DNA of 64,000 nucleotides from assembly GCA_027491235.1 (NCBI GenBank), contig JAIXWO010000022.1, forward strand, positions 1 through 64,000. Reading direction: 5' to 3'. Positions 9,813-17,949 of this stretch are shown here, one piece after another. The stretch is from Sphingomonadales bacterium. GTDB taxonomy: Bacteria > Pseudomonadota > Alphaproteobacteria > Sphingomonadales > Sphingomonadaceae. Every line of letters begins with the position of its first letter. The first letter of the stretch is position 1. The translations under genes and the position numbers were made by a program. The notes beneath the pieces are model-generated. The model saw only the letters and a list, made by a program, of their open reading frames with translations. It searched no databases and was not told the DNA's origin.

Positions 9813-10440
9813 GTTGGGCTCCTGCTGGTTGGACCATTTTCATAACAGTAGAGATGGCATCCATGACGACTTCCGTTGCCGACCAGCGGCCGCCATCGTG
9901 ATACCAAAGGGCAATCCAGCTCAGCAGGCCGCTAATCCAGATCGCCGTCCGTGAAGGGTGCTGCACGTCAAATTCACCGGTCCGCTTGCCTTTGGCGAGA
10001 AGGTCACTGAGTTGAAGATCGAATTTGTGGCGCAGATCGCGGATGCGCCGTGCGTCTTCAGGGTCAAGGCTTTTCTCTTCGCGCAAATAGACACTGATAT
10101 AGCGTTGGTTCTCGATAATAATGCGCGCGACGCGCTCCACGACCACCTTCAATTGTTCGGTCGCCGTGCCTTCGACGGCAAGCGCCTCTTCGAGCACGTT
10201 CAAGGAGAGCAGGATGCCGGTCTGGCAGATCTCGTAAAGCAGCTCGCCCTTGTTCTTGTAGTAGGAATAGATGAACGGCTTTGTGACGTGTAGCTGTTCG
10301 GCCACGGCATCGAGCGCAGTAGCCTCATATCCCTTCTCGAAGAACAAATGGCTGGCTTCTTCGAGAATCCGGCGGCGTTTATAGGCCGTGATCTCGTTCT
10401 TCAGAGCGGTAGAGCCGCGCTTGCCTTTTACCTTATCCAA
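9805..10440 (-). CDS. TetR-family transcriptional regulator
   Basis: A 211-residue repressor-type protein. The N-terminal helix-turn-helix lies at about 25-68 (ILEEASHLFFEKGYEATALDAVAEQL, then VTKPFIYSYYKNKGELL), followed by an all-helical ligand domain with no recognisable specificity. The start is uncertain: TTG at 10440 has GGAAAGG about eight bases upstream, and no in-frame ATG fits better. It sits between the alcohol dehydrogenase and the ligase on the same strand, so it may regulate its own operon. The palindromes at 4604 and 11682 share CTAC-N6-GTAG and are the best candidate sites. Effector probably the substrate or a CoA ester. Confidence 0.86.
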   Translation of the reverse strand: MDKVKGKRGSTALKNEITAYKRRRILEEASHLFFEKGYEATALDAVAEQLHVTKPFIYSYYKNKGELLYEICQTGILLSLNVLEEALAVEGTATEQLKVVVERVARIIIENQRYISVYLREEKSLDPEDARRIRDLRHKFDLQLSDLLAKGKRTGEFDVQHPSRTAIWISGLLSWIALWYHDGGRWSATEVVMDAISTVMKMVQPAGAQRG

Positions 10441-10476
10441 CAGGCGTGCCTTTCCAACATATGCCGGGCAATTATC

Positions 10477-11652
10477 TTAGCCCATCGCCGTTCGGAGAAT
10501 ACCCATAACATCGCTTGGGGTCGCGATGGTCCGTGGATTGGTGCGTCCCCAGATGTCTTCCAGCGTGTATTCAGACACAAGCTGCAACTGGTCTTCCCGC
10601 ACGCCGACGTCCCGCAATGTGCGCGGCATGCCAAGGCCCCGGATCAGGGCATCAAGCAATTCCGACGCGGGACGGCTGGCATCGCCCAGGCAAGCGCTAA
10701 TCCGCTTTTGCCGCTCTCCGTTGACCGAGGCGTTGAACGCCTGAACATAAGGCGACATCACGCACGACGTATAGCCATGGGGAACGTCACACGTCCCACC
10801 AAGGACATGGCCGATTGCGTGGCTGGCTCCCATCGGGACGCCGCCGATTATTGGGATCATCGATTGCCATGCGCCGATCTGACATTTCAGACGGGCGTCG
10901 AGATCGGTTGGGTCCGCTTTGACGCGCGGCAGGCCGCCCGCCAACAGGCGCAACGCGCTGTCTGCGATACCGTCGCAGAAATCATTCGATAGGTAGGAAG
11001 CGAGCGTTTCCGTCGCGTGGTCGACCGAGCGCACACCTGTCGACAGCCAAAGCCATTCGGGTGTGTGCACCGTGATGGCCGGGTCCAGAACGACACAGAC
11101 GGGCACCATATAACGCTGCGTATAGGGCTGCTTTTGCTTGATGCTCTCATCGGTCGCGCCAGACAGAGGATTGAACTCCCCCCCGGACAGTGTCGTGGGC
11201 ACACAGATGGCCCGGACATCAGGGCCGTCGAAGACCGGGGAGACGACCGTGCCGTCTTCTTCTACGCGGACGCGGTATTCGTCGAACTGAGCGACCGAGG
11301 TGATGTTGTGCTTGAGGCAGATCAGAAGGATCTTGCCGGCATCGGTGACAGACCCGCCCCCGACTGTAACAACCAGATCGGCTCCCGCTTCCCGCGCCCG
11401 GTTCGCTGCGGTCAGAACATCCCCGCGTGGGGCATGGGGCTGGATGCCATCATGCGTTGCTGCGTGTCGGTCGCCCAGCGCGGCTTCGATTTTGCGAATT
11501 TCATCGGTCTGACGGTTAAGAAAGCTGCTCGCGAGAATGAATACCCGCGTTGCTCCCCGGTTCGTGGCTTCTTCAGCAATCGCCTCGGCCGCGGGCATGC
11601 CCAGCGTGACGCGCTCGGTTGCTGTCAGAATGACCTGTGATGCAGAAACCAT
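10477..11652 (-). CDS. Iron-type alcohol dehydrogenase / maleylacetate reductase-like
   Basis: A 391-residue member of the Fe-ADH superfamily. NAD(P) binding is shown by VVTVGGGSVTDAGK near residue 90, the conserved PTTLSGGEFNPLSG loop follows, and HAIGH...PHG supplies two metal-ligand histidines. In the segment RSVDHATET the position aligned with the first metal-ligand Asp of FucO-type enzymes appears to be Arg, as in maleylacetate reductases, which also lack that Asp. The activity could therefore be either alcohol oxidation or enone reduction. The ATG at 11652 has AGGAGAG seven bases upstream; a TTG at 11667 is rejected. First gene of the operon with TetR and ligase. Confidence 0.8.
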   Translation of the reverse strand: MVSASQVILTATERVTLGMPAAEAIAEEATNRGATRVFILASSFLNRQTDEIRKIEAALGDRHAATHDGIQPHAPRGDVLTAANRAREAGADLVVTVGGGSVTDAGKILLICLKHNITSVAQFDEYRVRVEEDGTVVSPVFDGPDVRAICVPTTLSGGEFNPLSGATDESIKQKQPYTQRYMVPVCVVLDPAITVHTPEWLWLSTGVRSVDHATETLASYLSNDFCDGIADSALRLLAGGLPRVKADPTDLDARLKCQIGAWQSMIPIIGGVPMGASHAIGHVLGGTCDVPHGYTSCVMSPYVQAFNASVNGERQKRISACLGDASRPASELLDALIRGLGMPRTLRDVGVREDQLQLVSEYTLEDIWGRTNPRTIATPSDVMGILRTAMG

Positions 11653-11681
11653 GGATACTCTCCTCAATTGCTTCCTTAATT

Positions 11682-11695
11682 TTACTGTGGAGTAG
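11682..11695. promoter_or_regulatory. Candidate TetR operator, second copy
   Basis: TTAC-TGTGGA-GTAG, 30 bp upstream of the alcohol dehydrogenase ATG. It matches the core of the 4604 palindrome read on the other strand (CTAC-TGGTGC-GTAG) in spacing and in seven of eight arm bases. Weaker symmetry than the first site. Confidence 0.45.
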
Positions 11696-12078
11696 CAAAA
11701 TTAGAGCCGCGGTCAACGATCGCAAGAGCCAGCGCATTCGTCTCGAACGGTCAGCAAAATTGGAAATGGCTAAGGTGGGTTTCCCGGGCGCGGAAAATCG
11801 ACATCCCAGTGCCGCTAGCATCTTCATTCTAAGGCTCGCGCCGGTTCCCTTTATGCCTTGCAAAACTTGCCTATTAGCCGGACCGGCCGTGTGCCATCTG
11901 TGGCCAAGCTATACTGTAATTTTTGGCGTCAGCCGGGGTGGTAGTGACCTTCAGGTTTTCAACCCTGTGATCCCCATGTCGGGAGAAGCGCAGTCAATCG
12001 CACTTTAGAGTAAGGGAAAATGGGGGTAATTGAGAGGCGCTGAGTAGGGGAGCGTAGTTTGTCGTGTGATAGCGTATT
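11696..12078. other. Right end of unit 1, no supported gene
   Basis: Holds the promoter of the alcohol dehydrogenase operon at its left edge. I see no gene, no integrase and no arm repeat before att copy 2, unlike the right end of unit 2. Confidence 0.5.
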
Positions 12079-12129
12079 CTCATAACCTGAAGGTCGTAGG
12101 TTCAAATCCTACTCCCGCAACCAACAAAA
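12079..12129 (+). repeat. att core copy 2
   Basis: Identical over 51 bp to the 3' part of tRNA-fMet. The bases before 12079 do not rebuild the tRNA 5' half, so this is not a tRNA gene but the junction between unit 1 and unit 2. Confidence 0.92.
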
Positions 12130-12164
12130 CACCCGGAAATCTGCGGTTTTCCAGACTTCTCAAT

Positions 12165-12187
12165 AAGCTCCCTTCGGGGAGCTTTTT
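12165..12187 (+). terminator. Terminator carried behind att copy 2
   Basis: Stem AAGCTCCC / GGGAGCTT with loop TTCG and a T run: the same hairpin as at 652. It is part of a block of near identity to the left end of unit 1 that continues to the arm repeat at 12207. Confidence 0.82.
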
Positions 12188-12206
12188 GCGTTTTTGGGCC
12201 GCTGTA

Positions 12207-12227
12207 AGCACTGTGGAAGCAAGAGGG
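12207..12227 (+). repeat. Candidate integrase arm site, copy 2
   Basis: Second copy of the 21-bp repeat seen at 694 and 50264, differing from copy 1 at one base. Located 78 bp after the att core, the same distance as in unit 1. Confidence 0.55.
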
Positions 12228-12365
12228 GGCAAAAACCCACGTAATTGGTCGTGTTCCGCAGCCTGCAGGATTGCGCATTGATGCCGACTTTCTGGGTGGA
12301 TACGTTCCCCAAAGCTCCCCATTTGTGATTGCTTGTCGATCCAAGTCCGGCCAAGAATCAACGCC

Positions 12366-12533
12366 ATGCTGGAAGCTGATATAAAAATCGTAATTGAGGC
12401 AATCGTTCAGAAGTTGCCTGATCTGTTGAGGGCTGACCTGATGTCGCGGGATCTTGCCGTTCGTAAGAGTGCAGAAGAGGTTGTGGCGACCAAGATAGCT
12501 CTCGCGGTTACGGATGTGTTTCGGACCACCTGA
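12366..12533 (+). CDS. Small hypothetical protein
   Basis: A 55-residue reading frame starting MLEADIKIVIEAIVQKLP. It is predicted mostly helical and charged, with no recognised domain. There is no convincing ribosome binding site before the ATG. It lies at the left edge of unit 2, ahead of the element-specific genes, where small accessory proteins are common. It may be real but support is weak. Confidence 0.3.
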   Translation: MLEADIKIVIEAIVQKLPDLLRADLMSRDLAVRKSAEEVVATKIALAVTDVFRTT

Positions 12534-12645
12534 CGCGTTGGGGTGTCGTTGCTGATCCATTAATTGCTGAGCGTCTTGTGCGTGATCTTGCGCAAATCTT
12601 CACATCGGAACATAACAGAAACATCTTCGAATCGTGGATGGATTA

Positions 12646-13383
12646 ATGCGCCTGCTAATCAAGGAGTTTTACGCCCTGTCCGAGCTTCAGTCGGCTTGGG
12701 AAATGGCAGATCACGACGTGCAGTATTTGCTGCTCACCGGCGATCTAAAGCTGACAATCATGGTGCATGGCGTGCACCTGACCTCGAGGCTGCCAGGCTG
12801 GGGGTATAGATATGGCAAGATTGCTCGAACCTATAGCGGCATCCTTGACCTCAAAATTCCCGACGCAGATTACGTGTTGCGACATGGACAGGTCTCTATT
12901 TGCAAATTCGATATGCCAAATGGGGACAAGGGCCAATTGGTAGATGTCGATCAAAAAGTCTTGGTCCGGCGGGAAGACCTGCTGGTAACGCACGACCAGC
13001 GTGAGAACATTGAGCATAATATTCTCAAGCTTCATGCACCAGCCTCAGAGGCCTCATCCAGCGACTTTGAGTACAGCTGGGATTATCGGCGCATCGAGTA
13101 TGCCGGTGAGACATTCACCTTCGGTCCTAAACAAGCTCGTGTTGTCCAACTTCTGCACCGTGCACATATTGAGGGAGACCCCTGGCGGACAGGCCAGCAG
13201 TTGCTGGATCATGCGGGCTCCAGCGCCGACAGAGTCCGAGATTTGTTCAAGTCGCAAAGCGCATGGACGAAATTGATCGTGTCTGATGGGCGTGGTCTTT
13301 ACCGGCTGGCCATCCCCACCTGCAGCAACACACCTGAACCCATGGATTTACGCTCCGCGAATCCGCGCGCCGCTGCGGGGTGA
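12646..13383 (+). CDS. Element-specific hypothetical protein
   Basis: A 245-residue protein I do not recognise. The N-terminal two thirds has mixed alpha/beta character. The C-terminal part (about 155-225) contains YAGETFTFGPKQARVVQLLHRA and a helix-rich segment ending KLIVSDGRGLYRLA, which looks like a winged-helix fold, as in DNA-binding accessory proteins. The ATG at 12646 with GGATGG just upstream is preferred over a GTG at 12634. Same strand as the AlpA-like gene and the primase, so probably part of the element core functions, not the cargo. Confidence 0.6.
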   Translation: MRLLIKEFYALSELQSAWEMADHDVQYLLLTGDLKLTIMVHGVHLTSRLPGWGYRYGKIARTYSGILDLKIPDADYVLRHGQVSICKFDMPNGDKGQLVDVDQKVLVRREDLLVTHDQRENIEHNILKLHAPASEASSSDFEYSWDYRRIEYAGETFTFGPKQARVVQLLHRAHIEGDPWRTGQQLLDHAGSSADRVRDLFKSQSAWTKLIVSDGRGLYRLAIPTCSNTPEPMDLRSANPRAAAG

Positions 13384-13548
13384 GGGGAAGGGGGACCCCA
13401 CTCCGATCCCCCGCTATCCCCCACCCATCCCCTGGTCATCCCCCACCAAAATCTGCATTTGATCCCCACCCCAGGGTCACGACATCCCCCGGCATAAACA
13501 GGCACTCCCGATGCGGGCCTAATTTTGGGCTCCATTGGAGAAACCGTC

Positions 13549-13767
13549 ATGATCCAACATCTCAATCAAGTTGACCTGTCCAGGCGCTGGAAGATTAGCC
13601 CTCGAACGCTTGAGCGGTGGCGCTGGGCAGGCTGTGGTCCGCGCTACATCAAAGTTGGCGGCCGGGTCATTTATCGGCTCGAGGATATCGAGGCCTATGA
13701 AGCGGGCCAGATGTTCAACAATACAGCAGAGTTTGCCGCAACTCGCGGAGGCATCCATGGCCGTTGA
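13549..13767 (+). CDS. AlpA/excisionase-like DNA-binding protein
   Basis: A 72-residue helix-turn-helix protein of the AlpA/MerR-like superfamily. The sequence LSRRWKISPRTLERWRWAG is the recognition helix-turn-helix, followed by the wing-like PRYIKVGGRVIYRLEDIEAYE typical of excisionase and AlpA proteins. It lies ahead of the primase on the same strand, the arrangement seen in P4-like satellites and related integrative elements, where such proteins act as excisionase or integrase activator. The ATG at 13549 is preferred to an upstream start at 13525 because the domain begins there. Its stop overlaps the next gene by 11 bp. Confidence 0.8.
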   Translation: MIQHLNQVDLSRRWKISPRTLERWRWAGCGPRYIKVGGRVIYRLEDIEAYEAGQMFNNTAEFAATRGGIHGR

Positions 13768-14227
13768 GATCCCGCTCTTGAAAGTGCCCGACCACGTGCT
13801 GGCAGCCTGCCAGCAGGGAGGGCGGCATCTGACCCCGGTGATGCAGGCTGTGCGGCATTATGGCGTGAGCATGGTGTTTGTGCCTCAAGGCATCAAGGAC
13901 GAGCATGAGGCGCTCCCAGCTGTCCTGGCAAAGCCGTTCATCGCCCTTATCGGTGACGACATGCATCAGGCGCTGGGTCCTAAGGCTTTTGGCAAGAAGA
14001 TGCTGACATGCCTTATTCGTGAGGCTGATACAGCGGCGATCATTGCCTGCGAGGCAATCTACGATGTCTATGACCAGATGAGCCAGAAAGCGTCGATCGG
14101 CCGCCGTAATGTGCTCATCATCGAGACCCTTCCCAAACGTGAACTGGAATGGCTCTCGTGCCTGCGTAGTGTTGCCCCCAACCTCCCAATCACCCTGTGC
14201 ACTGTGAATCCGGCGGGCCAATGCTGA
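13757..14227 (+). CDS. Hypothetical protein, replication module
   Basis: A 156-residue protein without a domain I can name. It contains a hydrophobic central segment (KPFIALIGDDMHQALGPKAFGKKMLTCLI) and ends QLEWL-like helices. It is tightly packed: its ATG lies within the AlpA-like gene and its stop overlaps the start of the primase (ATGCTGA), so all three are translated together. By position it is probably an accessory factor of replication or regulation of the element. Confidence 0.65.
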   Translation: MAVEIPLLKVPDHVLAACQQGGRHLTPVMQAVRHYGVSMVFVPQGIKDEHEALPAVLAKPFIALIGDDMHQALGPKAFGKKMLTCLIREADTAAIIACEAIYDVYDQMSQKASIGRRNVLIIETLPKRELEWLSCLRSVAPNLPITLCTVNPAGQC

Positions 14228-16677
14228 ACCAAGGCAATAATACCAAGCCGCGTCGTCCGGCCATCCATGGCGGCATAAGCTCCACCGCTCGCCTTCTGGT
14301 GCAGCGTATGGACGATCTGGCCCGTTATCTTCTGGGTACGCCTAACAAGAAATTGTCGACCTCAACCGAACTGCGCTTTGGCAATAAGGGCAGCATGAGC
14401 GTCAATATTGGGGGTGCTGAGCCGGGTGTATGGTTTGACCATGAGGAGGGGAAGGGCGGCGGCGCGCTTGAGTTGATCCAGCATATCCATCGCTGTGATT
14501 TGAAAGCGGCTTGCGCATGGGCTGAAGACTGGCTGGTGCTTACGCCCAAGCCGGCAACTCGTGTGCAGCTTAACGAGCAGACAATAGCGCCAGTCTCGGC
14601 TCTAGAGCCGAGCGACCAGACCGCTCCTCCGGCCGTGCCTCCCTCTGCACCAACGGAATTTGCGGCAAAGGTTGCGAACATCCTTGTGCAGTCTGGTCCG
14701 GCAAATGGGACGCCAGCTGAGACTTATCTCCGCAGCCGCGGGATCACCATCGAACTGCCAAATTCCATTGGCTACCGCGCGGGTGCGATACGGCAATATG
14801 GGGCCTTGGTTGGCCTTGCGACTGACGAGGCAGGTGAGGTGCTTGCTGTCCAACAAATCTACATCACGTCCGAAGGACAAAAAGCGCCTGTGCATCCGGC
14901 CAAGCGGACCAACAAGGCCATGGAAGGCTGGGCCGAGCGTTCAGCTGTCCGGCTTCCAGGTCGTGCGCCAATCATTCTATGCGAAGGTATCGTGACCGCG
15001 TTGTCTTTGGCGCAGGCGACCGGGCAAGAGACCTGGGCGTGTCTTGGGATTAGCAACATGGCCAAAGCGCCCTTGCCAAAGGGCGCTGAAGTGATCGTTG
15101 CGCGCGACGGAGATATTCCCGGCAGTCCTGCTGATGGGCAGATGCAGCGCACATTGGCAACGCTTAAAGAGCGGGGTTTCATTGCCCTTTTGGCCGCACC
15201 GCCTGAGGGGCAAGACTTTAACGATGTCCTTCTTAACGAAGGTGAGGACGCTGTGCGCAGAGCCATATCGGAAGCGGTCTTGCCTGATGCCTTTGGGAAG
15301 ACCGGCGTAAAGCAAGTTTATATCGGATCAGATGTTGAACTCGCGCAGCGTGTGCGGGAAGATCTGACAGAAAGGCTGGGAAGAGTTGTCCATGCAGAGG
15401 GCGCCTTCTGGCATTATGAGCGGACCCACTGGGTGCCTGTTCCCGAGCGATTGCTCCGGGTCACGGTTCATCGTTATGACGGGGCGGAGTTTAACACGCC
15501 AAGCGGGGAACCGTCGCGGGTAAAACTGGGCAAGGGACGGATTGACTCCATCCTCAATGAATGCGCCACCCTGTGTTCAGAACCTGACTTCTTCAATCAT
15601 CGTCCCATTGGTATCAATTGCGCGTCAGGGTTCATCCGATTTGACGCGCAAGGTGTTCCGACTTTGGAGCCGCATGCACAGAGCATGCGCTGCCGCCACA
15701 CGCTGCCAGGGCATTGGCAAATCGGGAATGCCGCAGAGCCAGTTGAAGGAAGTCTTCTTGCCAAGCTCCTGGGCGGCGCATTCCTTGGAGATCCCGAAGC
15801 CAAGGAGAAGGTCACCTTGCTCGCCGAGGTCTGTGGTGCCGCGGCCCTTGGTTACGCGACCCATCTCATTCAGCCCAAGGCCGTCATCCTCTATGGCCAG
15901 ACTGCTGAGAACGGTAAAAGCCAGATCTTGGATCTGGCGCGTGGCCTCCTGCCCCCGAATGCGATCTGTTCGGTTCCAGCTGCGCGCATGGGCGACGAGC
16001 GTCACGTCATTGGCCTGGTCGGTAAGCTCCTCAACGCAACCGATGAACTCTCCTCAGCGGCTGTCGCTTCCGACACGTTCAAGTCAATCGTGACCGGTGA
16101 GCCCATTGAGGGGCGCGATGTTTACAAAAGCCGGATCGAGTTTCGCTCGATCGCCCAGAACCTCTTTGCAACAAACAATCTGCCAGCTTTTCAGGGCGGA
16201 ATTGATCGCGGTGTGCAAAGGCGTTTGCTGGTCGTCCCATTCAACCGCACCATCCCCAAGGTGGAGCGTATTGAGAATATTGGTCAACGCATCGCACGAG
16301 AGGAGGCCGATCTGCTTTTAGCTTGGGTGGTGGCCGGCGCATCCCGGCTCGTGGCGCACCGAAACTTCTCAATCCCCGGTTCATGTGATCAAGCGCTGAC
16401 CGAATGGCTCTTTGGCGCAGATCCAGTTCTCGCGTGGATCGACGAGTGCACACAGGTCGTGCCATTTGCGCCTGGCGATCCAAACCTCGCGACGCGGTCT
16501 GCCTATAACGCGTTCCATAATTGGGCGACGGCCGAAGGGTTCAAGGCTGACAAGCTGCCAGCTATCAACGGGTTTGTGCAACGCATCCAGGCCAACGTCT
16601 CTGGCATTGGATATAAGCGAACAAGTGCAGGTCGGGTGTTTATGGGGCTCAGGATCAGAAGCACGGCGCATTATTGA
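14221..16677 (+). CDS. P4-type primase-helicase (Toprim + SF3/D5)
   Basis: An 818-residue replication protein. The N-terminal segment (about 35-105, with FGNKGSMSVN and WFDHEEGKGGGALELI) resembles the start of bacteriophage-type primases. A Toprim domain follows (CEG at 254-256, ARDGD at 294-298). The C-terminal half is a superfamily 3 / D5 helicase with Walker A GQTAENGKSQ at 559-568, Walker B-like LLNATDEL, and sensor FATNNLP. Such alpha-type proteins of satellite P4 open the origin, prime and unwind DNA in one chain. Iterons and an inverted repeat follow directly (16681-16903), the expected origin. The start at 14221 overlaps the upstream stop. Confidence 0.88.
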   Translation: MLNQGNNTKPRRPAIHGGISSTARLLVQRMDDLARYLLGTPNKKLSTSTELRFGNKGSMSVNIGGAEPGVWFDHEEGKGGGALELIQHIHRCDLKAACAWAEDWLVLTPKPATRVQLNEQTIAPVSALEPSDQTAPPAVPPSAPTEFAAKVANILVQSGPANGTPAETYLRSRGITIELPNSIGYRAGAIRQYGALVGLATDEAGEVLAVQQIYITSEGQKAPVHPAKRTNKAMEGWAERSAVRLPGRAPIILCEGIVTALSLAQATGQETWACLGISNMAKAPLPKGAEVIVARDGDIPGSPADGQMQRTLATLKERGFIALLAAPPEGQDFNDVLLNEGEDAVRRAISEAVLPDAFGKTGVKQVYIGSDVELAQRVREDLTERLGRVVHAEGAFWHYERTHWVPVPERLLRVTVHRYDGAEFNTPSGEPSRVKLGKGRIDSILNECATLCSEPDFFNHRPIGINCASGFIRFDAQGVPTLEPHAQSMRCRHTLPGHWQIGNAAEPVEGSLLAKLLGGAFLGDPEAKEKVTLLAEVCGAAALGYATHLIQPKAVILYGQTAENGKSQILDLARGLLPPNAICSVPAARMGDERHVIGLVGKLLNATDELSSAAVASDTFKSIVTGEPIEGRDVYKSRIEFRSIAQNLFATNNLPAFQGGIDRGVQRRLLVVPFNRTIPKVERIENIGQRIAREEADLLLAWVVAGASRLVAHRNFSIPGSCDQALTEWLFGADPVLAWIDECTQVVPFAPGDPNLATRSAYNAFHNWATAEGFKADKLPAINGFVQRIQANVSGIGYKRTSAGRVFMGLRIRSTAHY

Positions 16678-16680
16678 GGA

Positions 16681-16903
16681 TGACGCACCAGTGACGCAAG
16701 AATGACGCTATATTCGAGCTAAGTATCTGAAAATGAACAGATGACGCACCTTCCGGCCAACCATTTTATATATAGGGTAATATATTCCAATTATCTCTTC
16801 TGCCTCGCCCGCACATGTAATGGTGAGGGGGTGGGTGCGTCATCTGTTCATTTTCAACAACTTACGCCCGAAACAGCGTCATTATTGGATCATTTTTGCG
16901 TCA
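16681..16903. other. Candidate replication origin with TGACGC iterons
   Basis: Seven copies of TGACGC(A/T): four direct at 16681, 16692, 16703 and 16742, and three inverted at 16836, 16875 and 16897. The centre (16761-16800) is AT-rich, with TTATATATAGGGTAATATA. The location directly after the primase-helicase and the iteron layout suggest a P4-like origin. A frame running across this stretch (16741-16941) is not considered a gene. Confidence 0.7.
16728..16856. repeat. Perfect 23-bp inverted repeat around AT-rich core
   Basis: The 23 bases at 16728-16750 are the exact reverse complement of 16834-16856, with 83 bp between. Each arm includes one iteron (GATGACGCACC on the left arm). It could extrude a large hairpin or define the limits of the origin. 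Confidence 0.8.
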
Positions 16904-17096
16904 TGCAGAGCTGCGCTCTCCCGCGCGTCAGATCGCAGTAGGGATGGGGGGAGGGTAAAAGCGTAGGGGGTCGCCACCGGAAACCGCTTCCGATCCAAAA
17001 TTCACACACCCGCGAATTAACGACCGGGGGTCAGAATTGACCTACTCCGTTCGAACCTGAAGGGCGCTGGGTCTTAGACGGCGCGCAGTTCATGCC
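16904..17096. other. Intergenic stretch after the origin
   Basis: Contains runs of G (GGGATGGGGGGAGGG near 16940) but no gene or clear terminator that I can support. Confidence 0.4.
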
Positions 17097-17486
17097 GTGG
17101 AGACGACCGATCCCTACCAATATGCGGTGACCGCCATAACTAAAGGTGCCGCGCCCGGGCGAATGTTCAATCACGTAGGTAAATGGATTCCGAATACGCC
17201 CGAAACTGGTTGGTCCAATGACGGATTGGGGCATGGAGCCATGACGATTACCGCAGGAGAGCAGGGCGCGCGTTGGATTTGTTTAGGACGCGTGGCTGGG
17301 CGCGACTGCGAAATTCTGCCTTTCTGCGCTGAAGGCGAGCAGCGTTTGCCCGTCGGTTGGGGAGCGCTTTGTATGCGCGGCCGCTTAGTATGTGCTGGAA
17401 AATCTATCGGTCAGATGCAGTTCTTCGGGCCAAAGGAAACAACTGTTTCTATCCTTGGAAATGCAGATGCGCTGTTAATCTATTGA
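17097..17486 (+). CDS. Hypothetical protein
   Basis: A 129-residue frame with a protein-like composition, rich in Gly, aromatic residues and Cys (GRMFNHVGKWIPNTPETGW; ICLGRVAGRDCEILPFC), probably beta-rich. It matches no family I know. The start is GTG and no clear ribosome binding site is visible, so the true start may be elsewhere. It lies between the origin and the catabolic cargo, so it could belong to either part. Confidence 0.35.
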   Translation: METTDPYQYAVTAITKGAAPGRMFNHVGKWIPNTPETGWSNDGLGHGAMTITAGEQGARWICLGRVAGRDCEILPFCAEGEQRLPVGWGALCMRGRLVCAGKSIGQMQFFGPKETTVSILGNADALLIY

Positions 17487-17949
17487 TGTGAAATTCTCAT
17501 ATTTTCGCTTCTAAAGATAACGCCTTGTTCTGCGAAATTTTCCAGTTTAGCAAATTCGTAAGCACATTGTTGGTGTTCGGGTCGCCGTCAGAGTTTGCAT
17601 TATCGGCTGGGGTTAACCCCAGCGCATGAAGGGCAGTTGTCTTGTTTTGGGCAGATTAATAGCCGTGCCGGGACGAAGAAACGATCAAAATTGAGCATTT
17701 TAGAGGTTGCTTTGGTGGCCTTCTTAGAACGAAGCCTATTAGGCCTGCACGATAAACGGTCCTGTATGGTTGATATGAAGCCATCGAATTTATCGCGGCG
17801 ACGTGCCTGCCGTTTAAGGCTAAAGGGAATCTCTAACAAGGGCTTTCCTGGTGTAGGACGGCTGCAATGCTCCATGAGCCGAATTTGTTTGAAGCGGAAC
17901 TTGCAAGCCTCACTCGCTCATGGGTCCCATTACAGAGTGGCATGCTGCG
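17487..17949. other. Promoter region of the Rieske gene, no gene seen
   Basis: AT-richer than its surroundings. At 17769-17790 there is GTTGAT-N8-ATCGAATT, a weaker version of the TCGAT-N8-ATCGA palindromes at 25796 and 32114. No reading frame here is convincing. Confidence 0.4.

Noticed and set aside
12079-12123. A second tRNA-fMet gene
   Set aside because: Only the 3' part from the anticodon loop on is present; the 5' half is missing, so it is an att site. The same holds for the copy at 50411.
16681-16903. CRISPR array
   Set aside because: The repeats are 7 bp, in both orientations and irregularly spaced, with no cas genes; they are iterons.
16741-16941. A small gene after the primase
   Set aside because: It runs straight through the iterons and one arm of the inverted repeat; the composition is explained by those repeats.
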